Assembly: GCA_016714815.1 (NCBI GenBank)
Contig: JADKBZ010000004.1
Coordinates: 310,001 to 374,000 of the forward strand
Direction of reading: 5' to 3'
DNA from: Holophagales bacterium
GTDB lineage: Bacteria; Acidobacteriota; Thermoanaerobaculia; UBA5066
DNA length: 64,000 nt
Position numbers and translations under genes: made by a program. Below are positions 8,837-15,594 of the stretch, one piece after another. How positions within the stretch are numbered: the stretch's first letter is position 1; each line of letters starts with the position of its first letter. Below the pieces are notes generated by a model that was not told where the DNA came from, searched no databases, and saw only the letters and a program-made list of their open reading frames with translations.

Positions 8837-8842
8837 TAAACT
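8837..8842 (+). promoter_or_regulatory. -10 hexamer TAAACT before ugd
   Basis: TAAACT lies 47 nt upstream of the ugd ATG. The same hexamer occurs at 43745 and 50724 before other genes. This gene also has a GGAGG ribosome-binding site, so it is a leadered transcript. No convincing -35 box. Confidence 0.4.
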
Positions 8843-8889
8843 CCCCCGGCTGGACGGCCCAGGCGGCTGTCCCCATTCGGAGGATTCGC

Positions 8890-10188
8890 ATGAACATCTG
8901 CATGGTCGGAACGGGATACGTGGGCCTCGTGACGGGCGCTTGCCTCGCCGACTTCGGGATGGACGTCACCTGCATCGACAAGGACGAATCGAAGATCGCG
9001 CTCCTGAAGAAGGGCGTCTCGCCGATCTACGAGCCCGGGCTCGAAGAGCTGATCCACAAGAACGCCCAGGCCAAGCGGCTCCGGTTCTCGATGGACATCC
9101 AGGAGGCGGTGGAGCGCGCCCTCGTGGTCTTCATCGCGGTCGGGACTCCGCCGCGCGAGGACGGCTCCCCCGACCTCTCGTTCATCTTCCAGGTCGCCGA
9201 GACGATCGCCGAGCACATGAACGGCTACAAGGTCGTCGTCACGAAGTCGACCGTCCCGACCGGGACCGGCGCCCAGATCGAGGAGATCCTCCGGAAGAAC
9301 CCGCAGGGCCACAAGTTCTCGGTCGTCTCGAACCCCGAGTTCCTTCGCGAGGGCTCGGCCATCGAGGACTTCATGCGCCCCGACCGCGTCGTCATCGGCT
9401 CGCGCGACGCTGAGGCGATCGCCATCGTCAAGGACGTCTACTCGCCCCTCATCGTCGCGGGCGTCCCCTTCGTCGTCTCCGACGTCGAGTCGGCCGAGCT
9501 GATCAAGTACGCCTCGAACGGCTTCCTCGCGCTGAAGATCTCCTTCATCAACGAGATCGCTGCGATGTGCGAGCGGATGGGGGCCGACGTGAAGGACGTC
9601 GCCCGCGGAATGGGGCTCGACAAGCGGATCTCGCCGCACTTCCTTCTCCCCGGCCCCGGTTTCGGCGGCTCCTGCTTCCCGAAGGACGCCTCCGGCGTCG
9701 TCGACGTGGCGAAGAAGCACGGGTACACCTTCGACATCATGGAGTCGGTCCTCCGCGTGAACGCCGCGGTCAAGGCCCGGATGATCGAAAAGGTTCAGGC
9801 CGTCTGCGGAGACCTCGCCGGGAAGCGGATCGCGGTGCTCGGCCTCGCCTTCAAGCCCGAGACCGACGACATCCGCGACAGCTCTTCCATCCAGCTCATC
9901 CAGGACCTGCTCGCCCGGGGCGCCACCGTCGCCGCCTACGACCCCGCCGCGATGGACAACACCCGGGCCGTTCTCCCCGACATCACGTACGCCGAGGACG
10001 TCCACGAGTGCACCGCCGGGGCCGACGCCCTGGTCCTGGCCACCGACTGGAACCAGTTCCGCAAGCTCGACCTCGCCCGGCTCGAGGCGACGATGAAGGC
10101 GAAACGCTTCGTCGACCTCCGGAACCTGTACGAGCCGAAGGAGATGAAGCGACTGGGTTGGGACTATGTAGGAATCGGGCGAGCCTGA
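8890..10188 (+). CDS. ugd: UDP-glucose 6-dehydrogenase
   Basis: Cytosolic enzyme oxidising UDP-glucose to UDP-glucuronate with two NAD+. 432 residues: N-terminal Rossmann motif GTGYVGLVTG (7-16), conserved NPEFLREGSAI (148-158), central K-containing helix ELIKYASNGFLALKISFINE (about 203-222) and the catalytic cysteine in GFGGSCFPKD (Cys262). The length is standard. The ATG is preceded by GGAGGATTCGC. UDP-glucuronate is the substrate for the UDP-xylose synthase at 10867. The stop codon sits in the loop of a terminator hairpin. Confidence 0.96.
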   Translation: MNICMVGTGYVGLVTGACLADFGMDVTCIDKDESKIALLKKGVSPIYEPGLEELIHKNAQAKRLRFSMDIQEAVERALVVFIAVGTPPREDGSPDLSFIFQVAETIAEHMNGYKVVVTKSTVPTGTGAQIEEILRKNPQGHKFSVVSNPEFLREGSAIEDFMRPDRVVIGSRDAEAIAIVKDVYSPLIVAGVPFVVSDVESAELIKYASNGFLALKISFINEIAAMCERMGADVKDVARGMGLDKRISPHFLLPGPGFGGSCFPKDASGVVDVAKKHGYTFDIMESVLRVNAAVKARMIEKVQAVCGDLAGKRIAVLGLAFKPETDDIRDSSSIQLIQDLLARGATVAAYDPAAMDNTRAVLPDITYAEDVHECTAGADALVLATDWNQFRKLDLARLEATMKAKRFVDLRNLYEPKEMKRLGWDYVGIGRA

Positions 10189-10198
10189 GGGCTCGCCC
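10177..10198 (+). terminator. Hairpin whose loop holds the ugd stop codon
   Basis: GGGCGAGCC / GGCTCGCCC, a perfect 9-bp stem with loop TGAG that contains the TGA stop of ugd. No T-tract follows. Confidence 0.5.
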
Positions 10199-10210
10199 TG
10201 AGGTGGGTTT

Positions 10211-10235
10211 CGGGCGAGCCCTGACGGCTCGCCCG
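10211..10235 (+). terminator. Second copy of the ugd hairpin
   Basis: CGGGCGAGCC / GGCTCGCCCG, a perfect 10-bp stem with loop CTGAC. It is nearly the same sequence as the hairpin 13 nt upstream, so the pair forms a tandem repeat. Confidence 0.5.
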
Positions 10236-10253
10236 ACCGGCCTCTGCGGACGC

Positions 10254-10279
10254 GGCGCCCCCCCCGACGGGGGGGCGCC
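10254..10279 (-). terminator. C/G-run hairpin after the opposing gene
   Basis: GGCGCCCCCCC / GGGGGGGCGCC, an 11-bp stem with loop CGAC, immediately past the stop of the minus-strand gene. Without a T-tract it is only terminator-like. Confidence 0.45.
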
Positions 10280-10280
10280 C

Positions 10281-10763
10281 CTACTTCCGACGGTAGACGA
10301 GCAGGCGGTCTTCCCGTTCGGGGCCTTTCCTCGTCAGGTAGTTCCGCGACATCGTCCCGCCCGTCGGGGAGATCTCCGTCACGACCGTCTGCACCATCAG
10401 GAAGGTGCTGCCGGCCTGCGGCATCGAGACGACCAGCTCGAACTTCTTCTCGGGCGCGAGCCACTTCGCGGTCACGTTCGCGCGCTGGCCGCTGAGGTTC
10501 TGCGCCCGCCCAACGCCGTCGAGAGTGAGGACCAGCGGCTCGCCGACGACCTTCTCCCCGACCGCGCGGGTGATCGTCATCTCCTTGCCGCTGAGGGTGA
10601 TCGTCAGGTCGACCCCCTTCTGCGACTCTGGGACGTTGGTCGACGCCTTCAGGTCGAGCGCCCAGGTTCCCACGAGCGAGGTCTCCTCTGCCACGGCCGG
10701 GCCGGCCGCAGCGACCAGAAGAGCCAGGGGACCAACGAGGCACCGGAAGAAACCCAACCTCAT
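10281..10763 (-). CDS. Secreted protein of unknown function, lipocalin-like size
   Basis: 160 residues starting with a clear Sec signal peptide (hydrophobic core about 9-22, cleavage after AVAEE or nearby). The mature part is a compact, beta-rich sequence with 'SLVGTWALDLKAS' near its start, a pattern common to small exported lipocalin- or calycin-like proteins, and alternating 'LTITLSGKEMTITRAVG' strands. GGAGG precedes the ATG. It sits alone on the minus strand between ugd and the UDP-xylose synthase and breaks what would otherwise be an operon. I do not recognise a specific family. Confidence 0.65.
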   Translation of the reverse strand: MRLGFFRCLVGPLALLVAAAGPAVAEETSLVGTWALDLKASTNVPESQKGVDLTITLSGKEMTITRAVGEKVVGEPLVLTLDGVGRAQNLSGQRANVTAKWLAPEKKFELVVSMPQAGSTFLMVQTVVTEISPTGGTMSRNYLTRKGPEREDRLLVYRRK

Positions 10764-10850
10764 GCCGTCCTCCAGAGCCCCGAAGGGGGCTCTCCTCCGA
10801 AAGCCCTATTCTGCTCCCGGGATGCCGCGGTGCGGAAGGAATCGCTCCCT

Positions 10851-10856
10851 TAGAAT
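10851..10856 (+). promoter_or_regulatory. -10 hexamer TAGAAT before UDP-xylose synthase
   Basis: TAGAAT ends 10 nt before the ATG at 10867, with only a weak purine stretch between, consistent with a leaderless or nearly leaderless mRNA. Confidence 0.45.
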
Positions 10857-10866
10857 GGCAGGTCAA

Positions 10867-11799
10867 ATGCGAATCGTCGTCACCGGCGCCGCCGGGTTCC
10901 TCGGAAGCCACCTGTCCGACCGCCTCATCGCCGAGGGGCACGAGGTCGTCGGGGTCGACAATCTCGTCACCGGCCACGTCCGGAACATCGCCCACCTGAT
11001 GGGTAACCGCGCATTCCGGTTCCTCCACCACGACGTCACCGAGTACATTTTTCTCGACGGTCCCGTCGACGCCGTCCTCCACTTCGCCTCGCCGGCCTCC
11101 CCGATCGACTACCTCCAGATCCCGATCCAGACGCTGAAGGTCGGAGCCCTCGGGACGCACAAGGCGCTCGGCCTCTCGCGCGCCAAGAAGGCCCGCTTCC
11201 TCCTCGCGTCGACGTCCGAGGTCTACGGCGACCCGCTCGTCCACCCGCAGCCGGAAAGCTATTGGGGGCACGTGAATCCCATCGGTCCGCGCGGCTGCTA
11301 CGACGAGGCGAAGCGCTTCGCCGAGGCGATGACCATCGCCTACAGGAATTTCCACGGCGTCGAGACGCGGATCGTCCGGATCTTCAACACCTACGGCCCG
11401 CGGATGCGGGCCAACGACGGGCGCATCGTCCCCTCCCTCATCAGCCAGGCGCTGAGCGGCGAGCCGCTGACCGTCTTCGGAGACGGCACCCAGACCCGCT
11501 CCTTCTGCTTCGTCTCCGACCTCGTCGACGGCATCTACCGCCTCCTCCTCTCGGACCAGACCGATCCGTGCAACATCGGCAACCCCTCCGAGATGACCGT
11601 CATGCAGTTCGCCGAGACGATTCGCCGCCTCACCTCGACGGCTTCGACGATCGTCCACAAGCCGCTCCCCGTCGACGACCCGAGGCAGCGCCGCCCCGAC
11701 ATCACCCTCGCGAAGGCGAAGCTCGGCTGGGAGCCGAAGGTCGGGCTCGAGGAAGGGCTCGCCGCCACGATCGACTACTTCCGCGCCCTGCGCGGCTGA
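10867..11799 (+). CDS. uxs: UDP-glucuronate decarboxylase (UDP-xylose synthase)
   Basis: NAD-dependent SDR enzyme converting UDP-glucuronate to UDP-xylose. 310 residues: GAAGFLGSHL dinucleotide motif at the N-terminus, the UXS-typical HHDVTEYIFL and ASPASPIDY blocks, STSEVYGDP, the catalytic YDEAK pair, and RIFNTYGPRM with GRIVPSLI. I chose the ATG at 10867, not the in-frame ATG at 10855, because the TAGAAT box overlaps the latter and the Rossmann strand starts right after 10867. It completes the route begun by ugd, supplying xylose for a surface polysaccharide. Confidence 0.92.
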   Translation: MRIVVTGAAGFLGSHLSDRLIAEGHEVVGVDNLVTGHVRNIAHLMGNRAFRFLHHDVTEYIFLDGPVDAVLHFASPASPIDYLQIPIQTLKVGALGTHKALGLSRAKKARFLLASTSEVYGDPLVHPQPESYWGHVNPIGPRGCYDEAKRFAEAMTIAYRNFHGVETRIVRIFNTYGPRMRANDGRIVPSLISQALSGEPLTVFGDGTQTRSFCFVSDLVDGIYRLLLSDQTDPCNIGNPSEMTVMQFAETIRRLTSTASTIVHKPLPVDDPRQRRPDITLAKAKLGWEPKVGLEEGLAATIDYFRALRG

Positions 11800-11812
11800 A
11801 AAGGGCCGGAAG

Positions 11813-12298
11813 ATGGTCTCGGAAACGTACCTCCCGCCGGCCCGCCTCCTGTCCGCTTCCCGGTGGGCGGCCCTCGCCGTCCTCCACGAGGGGGCGCCGG
11901 CCGCCGCGATGACCTCCTACGCCCTCGCGCCCGACGGAGCCGCCCTCTTCGTCCACCTCTCGCAGATGGCGCTGCACACGCGCGCCCTCCTCGAGGAGCC
12001 CCGGGCGGCCTTCGTCGTCTCCGCTCCCGACACCGGCGAAGGCGACCCCCAGACCCTCCCCCGCCTCTCCCTCGCCGGCGTCGCCCTCGCCCTCGTCCCG
12101 GGGACGCCGGAGTACGACGCGGGACGGGACGCATTCGTCGGGCGGTTTCCGGACGCCGAAGAGCGCTTCGCGCTCGCCGACTTCGTCCTCTTCCGCTTCG
12201 AGCCCTCCGAGGCCCGCTGGGTGGGCGGCTTCGCGCGCGCCCTGCGGATGACCGGGGCGCAGCTGGCCGAGGCGGTGCGGGAGCTCCCCCGGGGCTGA
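11813..12298 (+). CDS. Pyridoxamine 5'-phosphate oxidase-like flavin-fold protein
   Basis: 161 residues in the split-barrel FMN-binding fold, most like the short HugZ/general stress PNPOx-like group. Visible landmarks are the N-terminal RLLSASRWAALAVLHEGAPAAAMTSYAL strand pair, the LSQMALHTRALLEEPRAAFVV segment that usually contacts FMN phosphate, and the late FRFEPSEARWVGGFARAL block that resembles HugZ-type proteins. It starts 13 nt after the UDP-xylose synthase stop, so the two may be co-transcribed although functionally unrelated. Substrate is unknown. No C-terminal heme-utilisation domain is present. Confidence 0.75.
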   Translation: MVSETYLPPARLLSASRWAALAVLHEGAPAAAMTSYALAPDGAALFVHLSQMALHTRALLEEPRAAFVVSAPDTGEGDPQTLPRLSLAGVALALVPGTPEYDAGRDAFVGRFPDAEERFALADFVLFRFEPSEARWVGGFARALRMTGAQLAEAVRELPRG

Positions 12299-12323
12299 GG
12301 CCGGGCCCGGGGCGACCCCGCGT

Positions 12324-13370
12324 TCAGCCGGTCCGCACCTCGCTCCGGTTGCGGCCCGCACGCTTGGCCGCGTAGAGAGCCTCGTCGGCCTGGCTCGTCC
12401 GCCCTCCCGGCTCGTCCACGGACCGGGGGACCCGGCTTGCTCCCCCGACGCTGACCGTGACGATGCCGCTGGGGCATCCGGCGTGCGGAATTCGTTTCTC
12501 GGCCGCCGCGGCACGGATCCATTCGGCCATCCGGAGGGCGTCCCCGGGTCCGCAGTCGGAGAGGATCGTCGCGAACTCCTCCCCGCCCCACCGGGCGACG
12601 AAATCGCCCGCGCACTGGATCCGGGAAGAGAGCGCCGTGGCCACCTCGCGCAGGCAGACATCTCCAGCCGCGTGCCCGCAGGTGTCGTTGCAGGACTTGA
12701 AGGTGTCGATGTCGACCATCAGGACGGCGAGCGGCGAGCGGAAACGGACGGCCCGCCGCCACTCGGTCGACAGCGCCTCGTCGAAGGCGCGGCGGTTGAG
12801 AAGCCCGGTGAGCGGGTCGATCCTGGCGAGGCGGGAGAGCTCGACGTTCGCGGCTTCGAGGCTCGCCTTGGTGGCGAGGAGGTCGTCGTAGAGGCGCGAC
12901 TTCGTCACCACGATCGCGAGGTGACCTGCGATCCCTTCGAGGAGTCGGACGTGGGAGTCGTCGTACGCTCCCTTCCGGAAGCTCGAGAAGAAGACGGCGC
13001 CCACCGCCTTCCCCTCGGACCGAAGCGGAAGGGTCAGGCTCGAGCGGATCCCCTCGCTCACGATTCGCCGCGTCGACTCCGACTCCGGGTGCGCGGCCAG
13101 GTACGCCTCAAGGTCGTCGAGGATGCGGGCCTTCCCGCTCTCGAGGACCTGCTTCAGGCTGCTCGAGACGATCGGCGCCTCGTACCCCTTCCCGATCTCG
13201 ACGTGCTGGGCCTCGCTGCGGGACCAGAGGGCGCGCAGGACGAGCCGGGCGAGCTCGCTCTTCTGCCTCCTCGCGACGTGCCGGGCCACCTGGACGCCGC
13301 CCGCAGCGGCGATCACGGCGACGAGGCCGCCGAACGTCGCCACCCAGAGGTAGCCGTCTCGATCCTGCAC
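12324..13370 (-). CDS. GAF-GGDEF diguanylate cyclase, truncated membrane sensor
   Basis: Probable cyclic-di-GMP synthase. 348 residues from a GTG: one membrane helix (about 8-28), a GAF-like region (about 55-165) and a C-terminal GGDEF domain with the active site RWGGEEF and the metal-binding DIDTFK. The allosteric RxxD inhibition site is not kept (CAGD). The first residues, QDRDGYLWVATFGGL, are a single two-component-propeller (Reg_prop) motif that runs straight into the helix. The many propeller blades and Y_Y_Y domain that normally lie between are gone. Upstream codons keep the rest of the N-terminus but contain a stop. The cyclase domain may still work; the sensor does not look intact. 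Confidence 0.75.
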   Translation of the reverse strand: MQDRDGYLWVATFGGLVAVIAAAGGVQVARHVARRQKSELARLVLRALWSRSEAQHVEIGKGYEAPIVSSSLKQVLESGKARILDDLEAYLAAHPESESTRRIVSEGIRSSLTLPLRSEGKAVGAVFFSSFRKGAYDDSHVRLLEGIAGHLAIVVTKSRLYDDLLATKASLEAANVELSRLARIDPLTGLLNRRAFDEALSTEWRRAVRFRSPLAVLMVDIDTFKSCNDTCGHAAGDVCLREVATALSSRIQCAGDFVARWGGEEFATILSDCGPGDALRMAEWIRAAAAEKRIPHAGCPSGIVTVSVGGASRVPRSVDEPGGRTSQADEALYAAKRAGRNRSEVRTG

Positions 13371-13525
13371 GACGTCGTTGACCGTCGACTGGGGAAAGCC
13401 CTGCTCGATCGACCAGGTGCGCCTCGTTTACTGGTCGACGGTCCGCGCGGGGTCCAGGGCCAGAGCCGGGGCCCCAGCGAGGAGAATCGCGCAGGCGGCG
13501 GCGCGGAGCCAGAAAGCGGGTTGAA
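13371..13525 (-). pseudogene. Inactivated 5' end of the diguanylate cyclase gene
   Basis: In frame with the GTG at 13370, the upstream codons read a signal peptide (WLRAAACAILLAGAPALAL, about 13456-13511), then DPARTVDQ, a TAA stop at 13428-13430, then TRRTWSIEQGFPQSTVNDV leading into QDRDGYLW. This is the standard N-terminus of propeller sensor proteins ('LDP.....Q Y..r.W...dGLPq..V..i.Qd.dGYLWigT'). The stop sits where Tyr is usual, so a TAT/TAC to TAA change is likely. No ATG, GTG or TTG start lies between the signal peptide and the tRNA gene that abuts it. Confidence 0.65.
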
Positions 13526-13600
13526 TGGTGGGAGGCGAGGGGATCGAACCCCCGACCACATGCGTGTAAAGCACGCGCTCTACCACTGAGCTAGCCTCCC
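13526..13600 (-). tRNA. tRNA-Val (anticodon UAC)
   Basis: The 75-nt minus-strand sequence folds as a complete cloverleaf: acceptor GGGAGGC/GCCTCCC, D arm GCTCAGTGGTAGAGC, anticodon stem CGTGC/GCATG with loop TTTACAC (anticodon TAC), and T arm GGGGGTTCGATCCCCTC. CCA is encoded. No integrase or duplicated 3' end is nearby. Confidence 0.93.
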
Positions 13601-13662
13601 GTGCCCCTCACGCTAACCGCGGACCGCCGCGGGCGTCAAGGTGAGCAACGGCAGGGAAGCGG

Positions 13663-14067
13663 TCAGTCGATCTTTCGTGGATGGACCGTGAAGTCGACGA
13701 CGCCGAGGGACCGGCCGACCGGATCGAGGACCTCGACCCTCCATCGGCCGGGCTGGTCCTTCACCCTCTTCAGCGACCAGGTCCTGTACTGCGCGGCCCG
13801 GATCGAGAGACGGGCGCGCTTCACTTCCTTCCCCTCGAACGACCAGACGTGGAAGACGAAGGCCTCCCCGGTCGCCCCGTCCACCTTCGTGAGGAAGGCG
13901 ACGTTCTCGACGTCGGGGCCGAACGCCCGCCCCTCGCTTTCGCAGCCCCGGTCGACGATGTCGCGGCAGACGGCCATCTCGGTCGCTTTCAGCGGCGAGG
14001 CCTCGACGGCTGCGGCCGGGGCGCCGAGGAGCGTCGCCAGACCGAGGAGGAAGGAGGGCGTGATCAT
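13663..14067 (-). CDS. DUF2914-domain secreted protein
   Basis: 134 residues: a short hydrophobic signal sequence (about 4-22), then a DUF2914 domain with its usual landmarks, FHVWSFEGKEVKRARL followed by the aromatic YRTWSLKR and a closing GRWRVEVLD and VVDFTV strand pair. DUF2914 proteins are small exported beta-rich proteins of unknown role, often found with hypothetical membrane proteins or glycan genes. It is divergent from the Npt-type transporter, with a long hairpin in the shared upstream region. Confidence 0.75.
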   Translation of the reverse strand: MITPSFLLGLATLLGAPAAAVEASPLKATEMAVCRDIVDRGCESEGRAFGPDVENVAFLTKVDGATGEAFVFHVWSFEGKEVKRARLSIRAAQYRTWSLKRVKDQPGRWRVEVLDPVGRSLGVVDFTVHPRKID

Positions 14068-14102
14068 CTTCGCAGCTCGGGATGATAGCGAACCCGCCCT
14101 CT

Positions 14103-14157
14103 GTTTCCCGCCGCCCGGCCCGGCGATGAGGGCCGGACCGCCGGCGGGACGGGAAAC
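14103..14157. other. Long nested hairpin in a divergent upstream region
   Basis: GTTTCCCG (14103-14110) pairs with CGGGAAAC (14150-14157), and inside it GGCCC/GGGCC and CCGCC/GGCGG segments also pair. It sits between the divergent DUF2914 and transporter genes. It could be a terminator-like, attenuator or regulator-binding structure; role unknown. Confidence 0.4.
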
Positions 14158-14187
14158 CCCGGGCCTCCCGGTCCGTAGAAACCCCTG

Positions 14188-15537
14188 TTGACTCGCCTTC
14201 GTTCCCTCCTGGCCCGGGCCGTCGAGCTGCGCGAAGGAGAGGGCCCCGCCCTCGGATGGGCGAGCGCCTACTTCTTCCTCCTCCTCGCCAGCTACTACGT
14301 CATCCGCCCGCTGCGCGACGAGATGGGCGTCCGCGGGAGCGAAAACGCCCTCTCGTGGCTCTTCGTCGGAACCCTCGCCGGCACCGCCGCTCTGAACCCC
14401 CTCTTCGGCGCCCTCGTTTCACGCCTCACCCGGAAGGTCTTCGTCCCCGTCGTCTACCACGTCCTCGTCGGGACGCTCGCCGCCTTCTGGGCGCTCCTCT
14501 CCTTCGCGCCACCGGCGTGGCACCTCCCCGTCGCCCAGGCTTTCTTCATCTGGGCGAGCATCTTCAACCTCTTCGCCGTATCGGTCTTCTGGGGATTCCT
14601 GGCCGACCTCTTCCGGCCCGAGCAGGGGCAGAGGCTGTTCGGCTTCGTCGCCGTCGGCGGGACGCTCGGGGCCGTCGCCGGGGCCGCGCTGACGGCCGGC
14701 CTCGCCGGCCTCGTCGGCCCGACGAATCTCATCCTCCTCGCGGCGCTCCTCCTCGAGGGGGCCGTCGCCTGCGTTCACGGCCTCGTCCGGCACTTCGGAG
14801 TCGACGACCCGTCGCGGGCCAGGACCGAGGGAGAGCGCGAGCCCGAAGGGGTCCCGCCAGGGAGCGGAGTCCTTTCGGGTCTCTCGATCGTCTCGCGCTC
14901 CGGCTACCTTCTCGCCATCTCCCTCTTCCTCCTCCTTTTCGCGGTCAGCTCGACGTTCCTCTACTTCGAACAGGCGCGCATCGTGAAGGCCGCGCTCGCC
15001 GACTCGGCGCAGCGGACCGCGTTCTTCGCCCGGATCGATCTCTGGGTCAACCTCCTCGCCGCGTTCACGCAGGTCTTCCTCTCCGGCCGCATCGTCCGGG
15101 CCCTCGGTGTCGGCGGGACCCTGGTGGCGCTCCCGGTCCTCACCGCCGCCGGCTTCGTCGCGCTCGCCGTCTCGCCGACCACGGGGGTCCTCGTCCTCGT
15201 CATGGTGTCGCGGCGGGCCGGGAACTTCGCCCTATTCCGCCCCGCGCGCGAGGTCCTCTTCACGGTCCTGCCGCGCGAAGAGAAGTACGCCGCCAAGAAC
15301 TTCGTCGACACGTTCGTCTACCGTTTCGGCGACGTCGTCGGCGCCTTCGCCGACAAGGGCCTCCGGGCCCTCGGCGCCATGGGGGCGACCCTCGCGGGGC
15401 TCTTCCTCCCCGTCGCCGTCGCCTGGGCGCTCCTGGCCGCCTGGCTGGGGCGGCGGCAGGCGCGCCTCGCTGCGGCCCGGGCGGGGGTCATGCCCCCCGC
15501 GGCCCCTGCCACCGGGACTCCACAGACCCCGCCGTAG
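14188..15537 (+). CDS. Npt1/Npt2-like nucleotide transporter family membrane protein
   Basis: 449-residue polytopic inner-membrane protein with about 11-12 hydrophobic helices. The N-terminal ALGWASAYFFLLLASYYVIRPLRDEMGVRG is the signature of the ATP:ADP antiporter-like (Npt/AAA) family in free-living bacteria, and PVVYHVLVGTLAAFW and RRAGNFALFRPAREVLFTVLPREEKYAAKNFVDTFVYR-type blocks also match that group. It starts at TTG 14188. In intracellular bacteria relatives import host ATP. In free-living species the substrate is not established, so a nucleotide-transport function is only inferred. Confidence 0.75.
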   Translation: MTRLRSLLARAVELREGEGPALGWASAYFFLLLASYYVIRPLRDEMGVRGSENALSWLFVGTLAGTAALNPLFGALVSRLTRKVFVPVVYHVLVGTLAAFWALLSFAPPAWHLPVAQAFFIWASIFNLFAVSVFWGFLADLFRPEQGQRLFGFVAVGGTLGAVAGAALTAGLAGLVGPTNLILLAALLLEGAVACVHGLVRHFGVDDPSRARTEGEREPEGVPPGSGVLSGLSIVSRSGYLLAISLFLLLFAVSSTFLYFEQARIVKAALADSAQRTAFFARIDLWVNLLAAFTQVFLSGRIVRALGVGGTLVALPVLTAAGFVALAVSPTTGVLVLVMVSRRAGNFALFRPAREVLFTVLPREEKYAAKNFVDTFVYRFGDVVGAFADKGLRALGAMGATLAGLFLPVAVAWALLAAWLGRRQARLAAARAGVMPPAAPATGTPQTPP

Positions 15538-15569
15538 ACCTTTCGTAGACCTCCCGATCCGGGCGGAGG

Positions 15570-15575
15570 TAGGAT
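15570..15575 (+). promoter_or_regulatory. -10 hexamer TAGGAT before the first beta-helix gene
   Basis: TAGGAT within GTAGGATTC, 19 nt before the ATG. The identical 9-mer precedes the secreted gene at 31684 at almost the same distance (18 nt). Confidence 0.4.
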
Positions 15576-15594
15576 TCGTTCAGAGGTCAGGCAG

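Noticed and set aside
13526..13600. tRNA-Val as an integration (att) site
   Set aside because: No integrase, phage gene or duplicated tRNA 3' end is nearby; the adjacent damage is explained by gene decay.
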